Source: Bacillota bacterium
GTDB lineage: Bacteria; Bacillota_A; Clostridia; DSM-8532
DNA length: 5,556 bases
Assembly: GCA_023424865.1 (NCBI GenBank)
Contig: JAFADM010000132.1
Location: forward strand, 1 to 5,556
Direction: 5' to 3'
The notes beneath the pieces were generated by a model. The model did not search any database. It was not told the origin of the DNA and saw only the letters and a list, made by a program, of their open reading frames with translations. Made by a program: the position numbers and the translations under genes. Shown here piece after piece: positions 1-5,536 of this stretch (the stretch's first letter is position 1; each line of letters starts with the position of its first letter).

Positions 1-10
1 TTCAGAATGC

Positions 11-35
11 AAAAAGCCGGTTTTACCCGACTTTT
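11..35 (-). terminator. Intrinsic terminator overlapping the 3' end of spoIIID
   Basis: Read on the minus strand, a 9-bp stem (arms 27-35 and 12-20, one G-T wobble) closes a six-base loop (21-26) and runs into five T residues. The stem begins inside the last codons of spoIIID and the TAA stop lies in the loop, so gene and terminator share sequence. The A-rich 5' arm also gives it some potential as a terminator on the other strand. Confidence 0.8.
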
Positions 36-286
36 CTGCCATCTCGTCCGTATTTCATTTTTGTAGCTTCTCCCCCACGGATATGGCGTTCCGCTTTGTT
101 TTCGTCAAGTATTCTTTTGACCTGCCCTGCCATGGACGGATCCAGTTTGGCCAGCCTTTCCGTTACGTCCTTGTGGACCGTGCTTTTGCTAATTCCAAAA
201 CTCTGTGCAGCCGCCCGGACCGTCGTCCTGTTTTCAATAATGAAGCTCCCAAGCTCCAAGGCACGCTCCTCTATGTAATGTCTCAT
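23..286 (-). CDS. spoIIID: SpoIIID, sporulation transcriptional regulator
   Basis: This is the small DNA-binding protein that, in known spore formers, acts in the mother cell with sigma-E, repressing and activating many genes and helping to switch on sigma-K. The 87-residue product is within the usual family length (about 83-93). It has a helix-turn-helix at about residues 21-43, with the family signature GISKSTVHKD at 31-40. The basic C-terminal tail contains ERHIRGGEATK (66-76), which in the family makes additional DNA contacts. The ATG start is supported by a GGAGG ribosome binding site at 294-298 with a 7-nt spacer. It is the last gene in the transcription direction, separated from the TelA-family gene by a strong terminator and so probably transcribed on its own from the sigma-E-like site at 337-365. 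No lesion is visible. Identification is by strong recalled similarity to Bacillus and clostridial SpoIIID. Confidence 0.97.
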   Translation of the reverse strand: MRHYIEERALELGSFIIENRTTVRAAAQSFGISKSTVHKDVTERLAKLDPSMAGQVKRILDENKAERHIRGGEATKMKYGRDGRKVG

Positions 287-336
287 GCGCCAGCCTCCCG
301 CACAGCGCCGCTACCGGCTTCATTGTCCCGATATTA

Positions 337-365
337 TCTATATGTGGGAGGGCTTAAGGCTATAC
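337..365 (-). promoter_or_regulatory. Candidate sigma-E-type promoter for spoIIID
   Basis: On the minus strand a GTATAGC element (359-365) is followed after 14 bp by CATATAGA (337-344). The sigma-E pattern is an ATA-centred -35 and a CATACAnT-like -10 about 14 bp apart, so the spacing fits and the -10 matches about six of eight bases. It lies about 50 nt before the spoIIID start and downstream of the preceding terminator. spoIIID is sigma-E dependent in Bacillus subtilis, which raises the prior, but the match is imperfect. Confidence 0.45.
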
Positions 366-440
366 CGCTTATTTTCATTCCGTTAAAATCTCTTCTGAAG
401 GTCTATACGCCTGCCGGACTTCTGCCCTTTTTAACACCAT

Positions 441-476
441 AAAAAACAGGAGAGCAACCTCTGTTACCCTCCTGTT
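441..476 (-). terminator. Strong intrinsic terminator after the TelA-family gene
   Basis: On the minus strand a 14-bp stem (arms 463-476 and 445-458, two G-T wobbles) closes an AGAG tetraloop (459-462) and ends in a run of six T residues (441-446), two of which pair in the stem. It begins about 33 nt beyond the stop codon at 509. It should end the three-gene operon and keep its transcription out of spoIIID. Confidence 0.9.
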
Positions 477-508
477 CTGCTTTTACAGAGCTTAGAACTT
501 TATGTCTT

Positions 509-1648
509 TTAAACGCCTATCCGGCTTCCTCTTTCAAGCTGCTGTATCTGCTTTTCTCCCGTATCCGCAAGCTCTCTGAACTGTGCGATGGTGTCCTTCA
601 TTTTGGGCAGGGCCGCCTGCTTGAAGGTGCTGATGGAATCCAGAGCCGAAATCACATCCGTAAAGGCCGTTTTCAATGTTTCCACAGATACATTGGTCTC
701 CATGGCCTGCTGCTGGATCTTAACTCCCTGATCCTTAAGCATTTTCGAGGTGGAGCTGATAATATTGTTTGTCGTTTCGTTCAATGCCGTAATTTTCTCC
801 AGCACAATCTTCTGGTTGTACAGGGCGCTTGCCACCGTGACGGCAATTCTCAGGGCCGTTACAGTAACATTTTTCGCCCGTTCAACACCGCGCATAAGCT
901 CCTTGTTGTTTCTTATAATGACCTCCATAGCCATTATTCCCTGCTGATTCACAACCAGCATCTGATTCATATCCATAACGCGCTGTCTTAAAGGAAACAG
1001 CACCTCTTCCTTTGCAAACCGGATTTTTTCTTCGCTGTCCCCGCGGGCTTCCGCCTCCGCAATAAGCCTTTCAACACCTTCATCCATGAACTGGCCCAGC
1101 TCAATTTCCTTTTGCAGCCGCTTTGTAAGATCTCTTAATACCTGCTGCTCTATTTCCAGTGTTGTACTGTCATTTTTGAGTGTGGCCTTACCTTTATCCA
1201 GGGACGTAAGTATATCTGCAATCACAGCGTCCGCCTTTTGGTATCTTGCAAAATAAGCTCTCAGGGGATTAAACAATTTTCCCAAAAGCCCGCCCTTCAC
1301 AAAGTCAATGCCGCTTGGATCCAAATCCTGAAGCTTCAGCTGTAGATCCGTTAGGCCTTTTGCAACGGTTCCGCCTTCTTCACCGCTTTTTGAGAGATTG
1401 CCCACCTGTACCTTAAGCATTGCATTTTTATTGGAGGAGGCGGTCATTGTGGTCAATCCGAACTCATCCACGGACTTGATAATTTTTTTCTTTTGCTCAA
1501 GCGAATCCACATCCAGTGACATAATACTCTCAACATTGCTCTTTGCCAGCTCCAAGAGCTTTGCTTTTTCTTCATCCGCAGGCTTTACCTGCTCTATAAT
1601 TTCCTGTTGAATGACTTTTTCATCCGGTAAGCTTAAATCAAAGGACAT
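509..1648 (-). CDS. TelA-family toxic anion resistance protein
   Basis: This 379-residue protein has the length and character of the TelA/KlaA family (Pfam PF05816): cytosolic, without signal peptide or membrane segment, and almost wholly helical with long charged coiled-coil stretches. The most family-like part is about 215-285, with the DMNQMLVVNQQGIMAM segment, the RNNKELMRGVERA segment and a hydrophobic stretch around 262-277. The C-terminal ALPKMKDTIAQFREL block (346-360) is also typical. The family was named for plasmid tellurite resistance, but chromosomal Gram-positive members are mostly uncharacterised and have been linked to envelope stress, so the name should not be read as proof of tellurite resistance. 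It is the last gene of the three-gene unit, starting 18 nt after the VWA gene. The ATG has an AAGGGGG ribosome binding site (1657-1663) with an 8-nt spacer. In other bacteria TelA proteins commonly neighbour XpaC-like or VWA proteins, as here. Confidence 0.94.
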   Translation of the reverse strand: MSFDLSLPDEKVIQQEIIEQVKPADEEKAKLLELAKSNVESIMSLDVDSLEQKKKIIKSVDEFGLTTMTASSNKNAMLKVQVGNLSKSGEEGGTVAKGLTDLQLKLQDLDPSGIDFVKGGLLGKLFNPLRAYFARYQKADAVIADILTSLDKGKATLKNDSTTLEIEQQVLRDLTKRLQKEIELGQFMDEGVERLIAEAEARGDSEEKIRFAKEEVLFPLRQRVMDMNQMLVVNQQGIMAMEVIIRNNKELMRGVERAKNVTVTALRIAVTVASALYNQKIVLEKITALNETTNNIISSTSKMLKDQGVKIQQQAMETNVSVETLKTAFTDVISALDSISTFKQAALPKMKDTIAQFRELADTGEKQIQQLERGSRIGV

Positions 1649-1666
1649 CTTCTTTACCCCCTTATA

Positions 1667-3346
1667 TTACATTTGCGCGTTAAACAAATTCCTGATTTTG
1701 TAAACGACGTCATCCGTGTCCGCGTTTATGCTGTCGGCTTCGTTGATATTGGAGATTTCCTTAAGTGCGTCTATATTGGCGTTATACCCTATGGTATAGA
1801 TGGGAATACTGAACTCTTCTATAAGACTTCGAATGGAGTTTAAGCTATGTCCCGTATTGGAGTCGCCGTCACTCAAAAGAAAAATAATGGGCTTCATATC
1901 GGGGTTTTCGCTTAATTGCTTTTGTATCATGCTCATGGCCACCGCAATGCCGTCCATGGTAGCGGTTTTACCGGCTACCTGCAAGCTTTCTACCGTGCCC
2001 ACAAAAAGTGATCTTTGATTTATATTAAATTGTGCTAGGGGCAGGTTAACATCCACCGTAGTGCCATAGGATATAAGCCCTATATAATGCTCCTCGCCGA
2101 TAACCTCCTGGCCCTTAATGAGGGATTCCTTAAGCTTTTTTATGGGATCGCCTTGCATACTGCCGGAGACATCCGCAACAAATACGGCGCAAATACTTTT
2201 ATCCGCATTTTTCTTTTCCTTCCAGAGCGTCTGGGCTCTTGCTATAGTCTCGCCGTCAAGAAGCTCTGCTTCCGGCACATATTCCAGCTGATTAAACCCA
2301 TACTCCCCTGCAAGCTTCTGATATTTCTCCTGCTTTGAGAATTCCACAAACTTATCCAGTATCTTTCTCTTTGTTTCCGATATACCGGCCATTGCGTACA
2401 TGGCTCCGTCATGCTTAATGCCAAAGGGAGTAAATGTATATTGAGCTTTAATATTGGCATCCTTGTTATAGGTCTGGTACTCCATGACCAGCCCCTCTAT
2501 GGAGCCGTTTGCCGCCGCATTCTTAAGCTGCATGGTCGTTTGAGCCACACTGAAGTAAAGGTTGGACTGGAATTTCAAAAAGCCTTCCTCAGCGGTAAGG
2601 CTCAAAGGATTGGACTCGTCAAAGGACTTTAACGCCGTTAAGAGAAAATTCAGGCCGGTGGAGCTTGTAAAGGGATCGGTGTAGGCCATGGCCAGCTCCC
2701 CGGCCGCAACCGCCTCAGTAACGGTTTTTACGCTTATTTCGCCATATTTGGCCAAAAGCTGGGCGTTCTTTCTGTTTTCAATTACAATACCGGCTACATT
2801 ATCCACCATGCTGTCGGAGATTAAGTCAATGCCGATATTATTGAATTTAATGATTTCAGCCCAGTTCCTGTTTGAAAAGGTAAAGGCATCCGGGGTATAG
2901 GCTCTGCTGATAATATAATCGGTTCCCGTGCCTGATGCTATGTACCTGATTTTAACCGAAGCCGTATTCCCGTCTATATTAATTTGGGATTTATTAAATT
3001 CCGCTGCTACCTCGTTGAGCCAGCCGTCATTGCCCGTACCGGTCTGCTCAGGTGCACCGAATATTTCAACATAGGTATCGGTTGTATTTTCAACAGTAAC
3101 CGGGAATTTTGATATGTCCGGCAGCAGATCGGCGATCTCCGTCTGCACCAGGGATATTTGGCCCTTAACAGGCTCCTTCTCTTTTACCGTTATTTTTTTA
3201 ACTATTTTCTCCAGCTTTGCTTCCGCTGAATTCCCTTCAGATGTTGTCCCTACATTGCTTGTGAGAGAAATACCGATAAAAATAATTAAAAACACTGCCA
3301 ATGCCGCAATCCCAAAGTAAATGATTACTTTTTTGTTTTTGTTCAT
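1667..3346 (-). CDS. Membrane-anchored substrate-binding and VWA domain protein
   Basis: The 559-residue product has a lysine-rich N-terminus and one hydrophobic helix (about 7-28) with no lipobox cysteine, so it is probably an uncleaved anchor with the rest outside the membrane. Residues about 65-370 resemble an extracellular solute-binding protein: ASGTGTDYIISRAYTPDAF (137-155), then FTFSNRNW (155-162), a GIVIE strand near 186, and a YTDPFTSSTGLNFL ligand-loop-like segment (222-235). Residues about 384-557 form a von Willebrand factor A domain with a complete metal-ion-dependent adhesion site: DVSGS (Asp392, Ser394, Ser396), Thr461 before MDG, and Asp493 in LLSDGD. The metal site suggests cation-dependent binding of a protein partner; the ligand of the first domain cannot be predicted. 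It is the middle gene of the operon, 18 nt from both neighbours. The ATG is supported by AAGGA (3356-3360) with a 9-nt spacer. Domain calls are firm; the joint function is inference. Confidence 0.93.
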   Translation of the reverse strand: MNKNKKVIIYFGIAALAVFLIIFIGISLTSNVGTTSEGNSAEAKLEKIVKKITVKEKEPVKGQISLVQTEIADLLPDISKFPVTVENTTDTYVEIFGAPEQTGTGNDGWLNEVAAEFNKSQINIDGNTASVKIRYIASGTGTDYIISRAYTPDAFTFSNRNWAEIIKFNNIGIDLISDSMVDNVAGIVIENRKNAQLLAKYGEISVKTVTEAVAAGELAMAYTDPFTSSTGLNFLLTALKSFDESNPLSLTAEEGFLKFQSNLYFSVAQTTMQLKNAAANGSIEGLVMEYQTYNKDANIKAQYTFTPFGIKHDGAMYAMAGISETKRKILDKFVEFSKQEKYQKLAGEYGFNQLEYVPEAELLDGETIARAQTLWKEKKNADKSICAVFVADVSGSMQGDPIKKLKESLIKGQEVIGEEHYIGLISYGTTVDVNLPLAQFNINQRSLFVGTVESLQVAGKTATMDGIAVAMSMIQKQLSENPDMKPIIFLLSDGDSNTGHSLNSIRSLIEEFSIPIYTIGYNANIDALKEISNINEADSINADTDDVVYKIRNLFNAQM

Positions 3347-3364
3347 ACTTCGTTATCCTTCCTT

Positions 3365-4111
3365 TTATTTGTAATATTGCGTTTGACTTATTAATGAATC
3401 GATCTCAAGGATGCCGGTCATTTCCTCCATTTCGCCCTCACCGATGCTGTCCAGCTTCGATATTTCGATAAGCAGCTTATCCAAACGGATCAGAATTTTT
3501 TCATTTCCCTGCAGGATGCTGTCCATATAATCGGTTTGTTCTTTAAACAACTGCATTTTTTCTTTCCCGATGTGCTTGGGCAAAAGCCCTGCCCTGACTT
3601 TTTCTTCTGTCCTTCCATAATCCTCTTCATCAAATACGGCAAGCCTGTTGATCATGCTTTGTACATTAACGTAAAATAACCTCTCGACCTCCAATGTAAC
3701 CGCCATGAACTTTTTATAGCTTAATTCGCTGACACTGAACCGTTTTTCTACATTATCCGTTAACAGCTCCATCTTGTTTTCAATGCTGTCCATTTGCAAA
3801 AGAAGGTTCTCCGCTACTTTTCCTCTAACCTCATAGGGCTTGTATTTTGCAAGCTCCTGCTCATAATCCTTTTTTGTTTTTACCCTTTCACGCTCTTCGG
3901 CTGCCGGCTTATCTCCCTTAACAAACAGGGTGTAATTACCGTATATAAAAGCAGCCACAGAAATCAAGACTACCGTATAGCCGAAAGCCATGCCAAATGC
4001 CCCGCTTTTTGTTAAGCTTATTCCCAAAAGTCCCGGTGAAAAGACAATTATACATACTGCAGCAATAGCGACGTTCAACAATAAGGCCTTTAAAATTTTA
4101 TGTATACCCAT
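3365..4111 (-). CDS. Two-helix membrane protein with coiled coil, possibly XpaC-like
   Basis: I do not recognise this 248-residue protein with certainty. Two hydrophobic helices (about 7-27 and 40-63) are joined by a short loop and followed by a large, charged, mainly helical region that probably faces the cytosol. There is likely coiled coil around 75-125 and 180-222, and the tail ends IDSLISQTQYYK. The architecture and the neighbouring TelA gene recall the XpaC family ('5-bromo-4-chloroindolyl phosphate hydrolysis', PF10112), whose Bacillus subtilis member sits beside the TelA homologue yaaN, but I see no decisive motif. No catalytic residue pattern is visible, so a scaffold linking the anchored VWA protein and cytosolic TelA is as likely as an enzyme. 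It is the first gene of the operon. The ATG lies 11-12 nt from a GGAGGT site (4123-4128), rather far, though an AGG nearer the start (4120-4122) may contribute. Confidence 0.85.
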   Translation of the reverse strand: MGIHKILKALLLNVAIAAVCIIVFSPGLLGISLTKSGAFGMAFGYTVVLISVAAFIYGNYTLFVKGDKPAAEERERVKTKKDYEQELAKYKPYEVRGKVAENLLLQMDSIENKMELLTDNVEKRFSVSELSYKKFMAVTLEVERLFYVNVQSMINRLAVFDEEDYGRTEEKVRAGLLPKHIGKEKMQLFKEQTDYMDSILQGNEKILIRLDKLLIEISKLDSIGEGEMEEMTGILEIDSLISQTQYYK

Positions 4112-4131
4112 ACCTTTTTCCTACCTCCGCA

Positions 4132-4143
4132 TGAGAATTCTCA
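4132..4143. repeat. 12-bp perfect palindrome beside the operon ribosome binding site
   Basis: TGAGAATTCTCA is a perfect inverted repeat ending 3 bases before the GGAGG of the first operon gene. On the transcript it could form only a tight hairpin. As DNA it could be an operator for a dimeric repressor. I do not recognise it as the site of a named regulator. Confidence 0.35.
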
Positions 4144-4254
4144 AATCAAAGCCGTAGCCATACCATTTATTATTCAAAAGCGCTTCATATGTTACTTTTT
4201 TCTTTCAAAAGGATTTACCACATGTTATAAATGATTAACCAATTCAATCTTATT

Positions 4255-4269
4255 TTAATGAATCATTAA
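4255..4269. repeat. 15-bp AT-rich palindrome (7-1-7)
   Basis: TTAATGA, one central base, then TCATTAA form perfect 7-base arms about 145 bp before the operon start. The 7-1-7 layout resembles Fur-family boxes, but the base pattern does not match the Fur consensus. A related half-site (ATGATTAA) occurs at 4231-4238. AT-rich palindromes of this size can arise by chance. Confidence 0.3.
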
Positions 4270-4294
4270 TTTAATCCTAATTTTCATATAGGAA

Positions 4295-4306
4295 TGCATC
4301 GATGCA
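4295..4306. repeat. 12-bp perfect palindrome next to the orphan terminator
   Basis: TGCATCGATGCA is a perfect palindrome just beyond the T-run of the terminator at 4317-4351. In addition ATGCAGA (4302-4308) is an inverted copy of TCTGCAT (4348-4354), so the terminator hairpin sits inside a wider inverted repeat. No regulator is recognised. Confidence 0.35.
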
Positions 4307-4316
4307 GAAAATTGCG

Positions 4317-4351
4317 AAAAAACAGAGCATTACTACTATTGTAACACTCTG
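4317..4351 (-). terminator. Orphan intrinsic terminator upstream of the operon
   Basis: On the minus strand an 11-bp stem (arms 4341-4351 and 4323-4333, two G-T wobbles) closes a 7-base loop (4334-4340) and is followed directly by six T residues (4317-4322). It is more typical than the hairpin just after spoIIQ and lies about 135 nt beyond it, about 205 nt before the operon start. It could be a back-up terminator for spoIIQ, the end of a small RNA, or an attenuator in a long operon leader. Confidence 0.8.
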
Positions 4352-4455
4352 CATTGCTTTTATCTAACATCTTTTGACATTCATTGTTTAACTTTTTTGA
4401 ACGGAGGAGGACTAAAAACCACATTATTCGCTCTATTTATAAATTCACTGCAAAA

Positions 4456-4486
4456 GAATAAGGGAAGGTGTTAACATCCTTCCCCC
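4456..4486 (-). terminator. Terminator after spoIIQ
   Basis: On the minus strand GGGAAGG (4478-4484) pairs with CCTTCCC (4462-4468), with a bulged A, two inner pairs and a TTAA loop. Two wobble pairs can extend the base. The tail is T-rich but interrupted, so termination may be incomplete. It begins 35 nt after the spoIIQ stop. Confidence 0.65.
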
Positions 4487-4520
4487 TTTCTTTTCAATTT
4501 TGACGAACCTTGTTAGAGAT

Positions 4521-5462
4521 TTAATTTGTGGTCAGCTGGATATAGGCTGACGGATCCACCAGCTTGTTCTCCTTATAGAGCTCAAAATGCAGGTGGGACG
4601 GTTCGGCGCTTTCAAAAATAGCGGTTGCGCCAACGGCTCCAATGGTATCTCCCTGCTTCACTTCCTGGCCTACCTGAAGGGTCTTGTCACTGGCCAGGTT
4701 GGCATAAAGGGATTTATAGCCGTTCTTATGATCGATTACAACAGTAAATCCGTATCGGGGATCGCTCTTGATCTCAAGAACAACACCGTTGCCTACAGCT
4801 CTGACAGCTTCGCCTCTGGCAGCTGCGAGATCCACGCCGCTGTGAGTGCGCCATTCATTAAAGGTAGGCGAGTAAACCAGCTTGTCCATGGAAAACTCCA
4901 TTTGAACCTTGCCGGTGATGGGGGATTGGAAGTTAGGTCCGGCTACGGCCAGAGCCACATCCTCCGAATTAACGGAAAGATCCTCCGAATCGGAAGCCTG
5001 GGTACCGTTGCCGGTTCCATCATTGCTTCCTACAGGTCCCTGATCATTGGTCGGGTTGTCCACAGGATCCGTATAGGCCTCCGGGGGTGTTATATCCGTC
5101 TGACTATTTACGGATTCTCCCGGTTCATCCTCCGCACCGCCATCGGCGATGCTGCTTATAGGACCGTCATCCGAATAATCGGAGCCTGTGGGATTATTGT
5201 TTGCGTCCAAATCGGACGAAAGGTCACCGTCACCGGGCTCGGTATAGTCGATAATTCCCAGATTGGGGTTCTGTTCGCCACCATCTTCTCTGGATTCCTG
5301 ATTGGGATCCGTAAGTATCTGGTTGGTTGAAAAGAACACCGCTCCGGCAGCCAGAGCACACAAGCCTACGACGATGGCAATATAAAAACCGCTTTCTTTA
5401 AAGAACCTTGTTATTCTTTTGCCTAAAGACCCTTCATCCTTAAAATGACCCTTGTTGTTCAC
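4521..5462 (-). CDS. spoIIQ: SpoIIQ-type forespore M23/LytM family protein
   Basis: The chosen GTG start at 5462 gives 313 residues. A GTG 15 nt upstream (5477) is also in frame, but it overlaps the ribosome binding site GGAGG (5471-5475), which is 8 nt from the chosen start, and has none of its own. A short basic cytosolic N-terminus precedes one membrane helix (about 26-45). Then comes an unusually acidic linker (about 50-175) with about 30 Asp/Glu and one basic residue, then a LytM domain (about 178-308). The zinc ligands of the M23 family appear present: HSGVD (His207, Asp211) and HLH (His290, His292). SpoIIQ is made in the forespore and pairs with mother-cell SpoIIIAH across the intermembrane space during engulfment. 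Bacillus subtilis SpoIIQ has lost a zinc ligand, whereas Clostridioides difficile SpoIIQ keeps it, so this protein follows the clostridial type. The assignment rests on architecture, the sigma-F-like promoter and nearby spoIIID; another anchored M23 peptidase is possible. Confidence 0.9.
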   Translation of the reverse strand: MNNKGHFKDEGSLGKRITRFFKESGFYIAIVVGLCALAAGAVFFSTNQILTDPNQESREDGGEQNPNLGIIDYTEPGDGDLSSDLDANNNPTGSDYSDDGPISSIADGGAEDEPGESVNSQTDITPPEAYTDPVDNPTNDQGPVGSNDGTGNGTQASDSEDLSVNSEDVALAVAGPNFQSPITGKVQMEFSMDKLVYSPTFNEWRTHSGVDLAAARGEAVRAVGNGVVLEIKSDPRYGFTVVIDHKNGYKSLYANLASDKTLQVGQEVKQGDTIGAVGATAIFESAEPSHLHFELYKENKLVDPSAYIQLTTN

Positions 5463-5470
5463 AGTATCCA

Positions 5471-5475
5471 CCTCC
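5471..5475 (-). promoter_or_regulatory. Ribosome binding site that fixes the spoIIQ start
   Basis: GGAGG on the minus strand lies 8 nt before the GTG at 5462. The alternative upstream GTG at 5477-5475 shares a base with it and has no purine-rich site of its own, so translation should begin at 5462. Confidence 0.8.
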
Positions 5476-5481
5476 ACTTTG

Positions 5482-5510
5482 TATTATTGCCAGAGGAAGC
5501 GGATTTATAC
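5482..5510 (-). promoter_or_regulatory. Sigma-F-type promoter for spoIIQ
   Basis: On the minus strand GTATA (5506-5510) is followed after 14 bp by GGCAATAATA (5482-5491). The latter fits every defined position of the sigma-F -10 pattern GGnRAnAnTW, and GTATA fits the GYWTA -35. Spacing is at the short end of what I recall for sigma-F (14-16 bp). It implies a transcript start near 5475, leaving a leader of only about a dozen bases that begins at the ribosome binding site. Confidence 0.7.
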
Positions 5511-5536
5511 TCTGTTATCGCATTTCTTCCACTTAA

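Larger units (their letters stand above)
4112..4520. other. AT-rich intergenic region between spoIIQ and the VWA operon
   Basis: This 409-bp gap contains no convincing protein gene. On the minus strand it holds the spoIIQ terminator (4456-4486), a second independent terminator (4317-4351), a CCTCCTCC motif (4403-4410) and three palindromes nearer the operon (4295-4306, 4255-4269, 4132-4143). I could not find a good promoter for the operon. TATAAC on the minus strand at 4224-4229 resembles a sigma-A -10 but has no partner -35 at 16-18 bp, and no clear sigma-E, -F, -G, -H or -K site was seen. Confidence 0.7.

Noticed and set aside
398..440. Short minus-strand frames of 14-21 codons between the TelA-family gene and spoIIID.
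   Set aside because: They lack ribosome binding sites and overlap the terminator tail or the promoter region.
83..442. A 119-codon plus-strand reading frame across spoIIID and its upstream region.
   Set aside because: It overlaps spoIIID in antisense, runs through the spoIIID promoter region to the edge of the preceding terminator, and shows no domain features.
509..1648. Calling the TelA-family gene a proven tellurite-resistance determinant.
   Set aside because: No TerB/C/D/E genes are present in the window, and chromosomal TelA homologues often have no shown role in tellurite resistance.
4175..4190. AAGCGCTT core resembling a CcpA (cre) catabolite-control site.
   Set aside because: Only the central eight bases fit; the outer TG and CA positions of the cre consensus are wrong in both orientations.
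4255..4269. The 7-1-7 palindrome as a Fur, PerR or Zur box.
   Set aside because: The layout matches, but only a minority of bases agree with the TGATAAT-n-ATTATCA consensus, so no Fur-family regulator is assigned.
4374..4410. A perfect TTGACA followed by GGAGGAGG on the plus strand, suggesting a plus-strand gene.
   Set aside because: There is no -10 element 16-19 bp after TTGACA, and no start codon or reading frame at a suitable distance from GGAGGAGG.
4284..4424. A 46-codon minus-strand reading frame from ATG at 4424 to TGA at 4284.
   Set aside because: It has no ribosome binding site, no recognisable sequence, and a strong terminator hairpin lies inside it. It is best explained as chance in AT-rich non-coding DNA.
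4587..5330. A 247-codon plus-strand reading frame opposite spoIIQ.
   Set aside because: It is entirely antisense to a well-supported gene, has no ribosome binding site, and its composition mirrors the codon pattern of spoIIQ.
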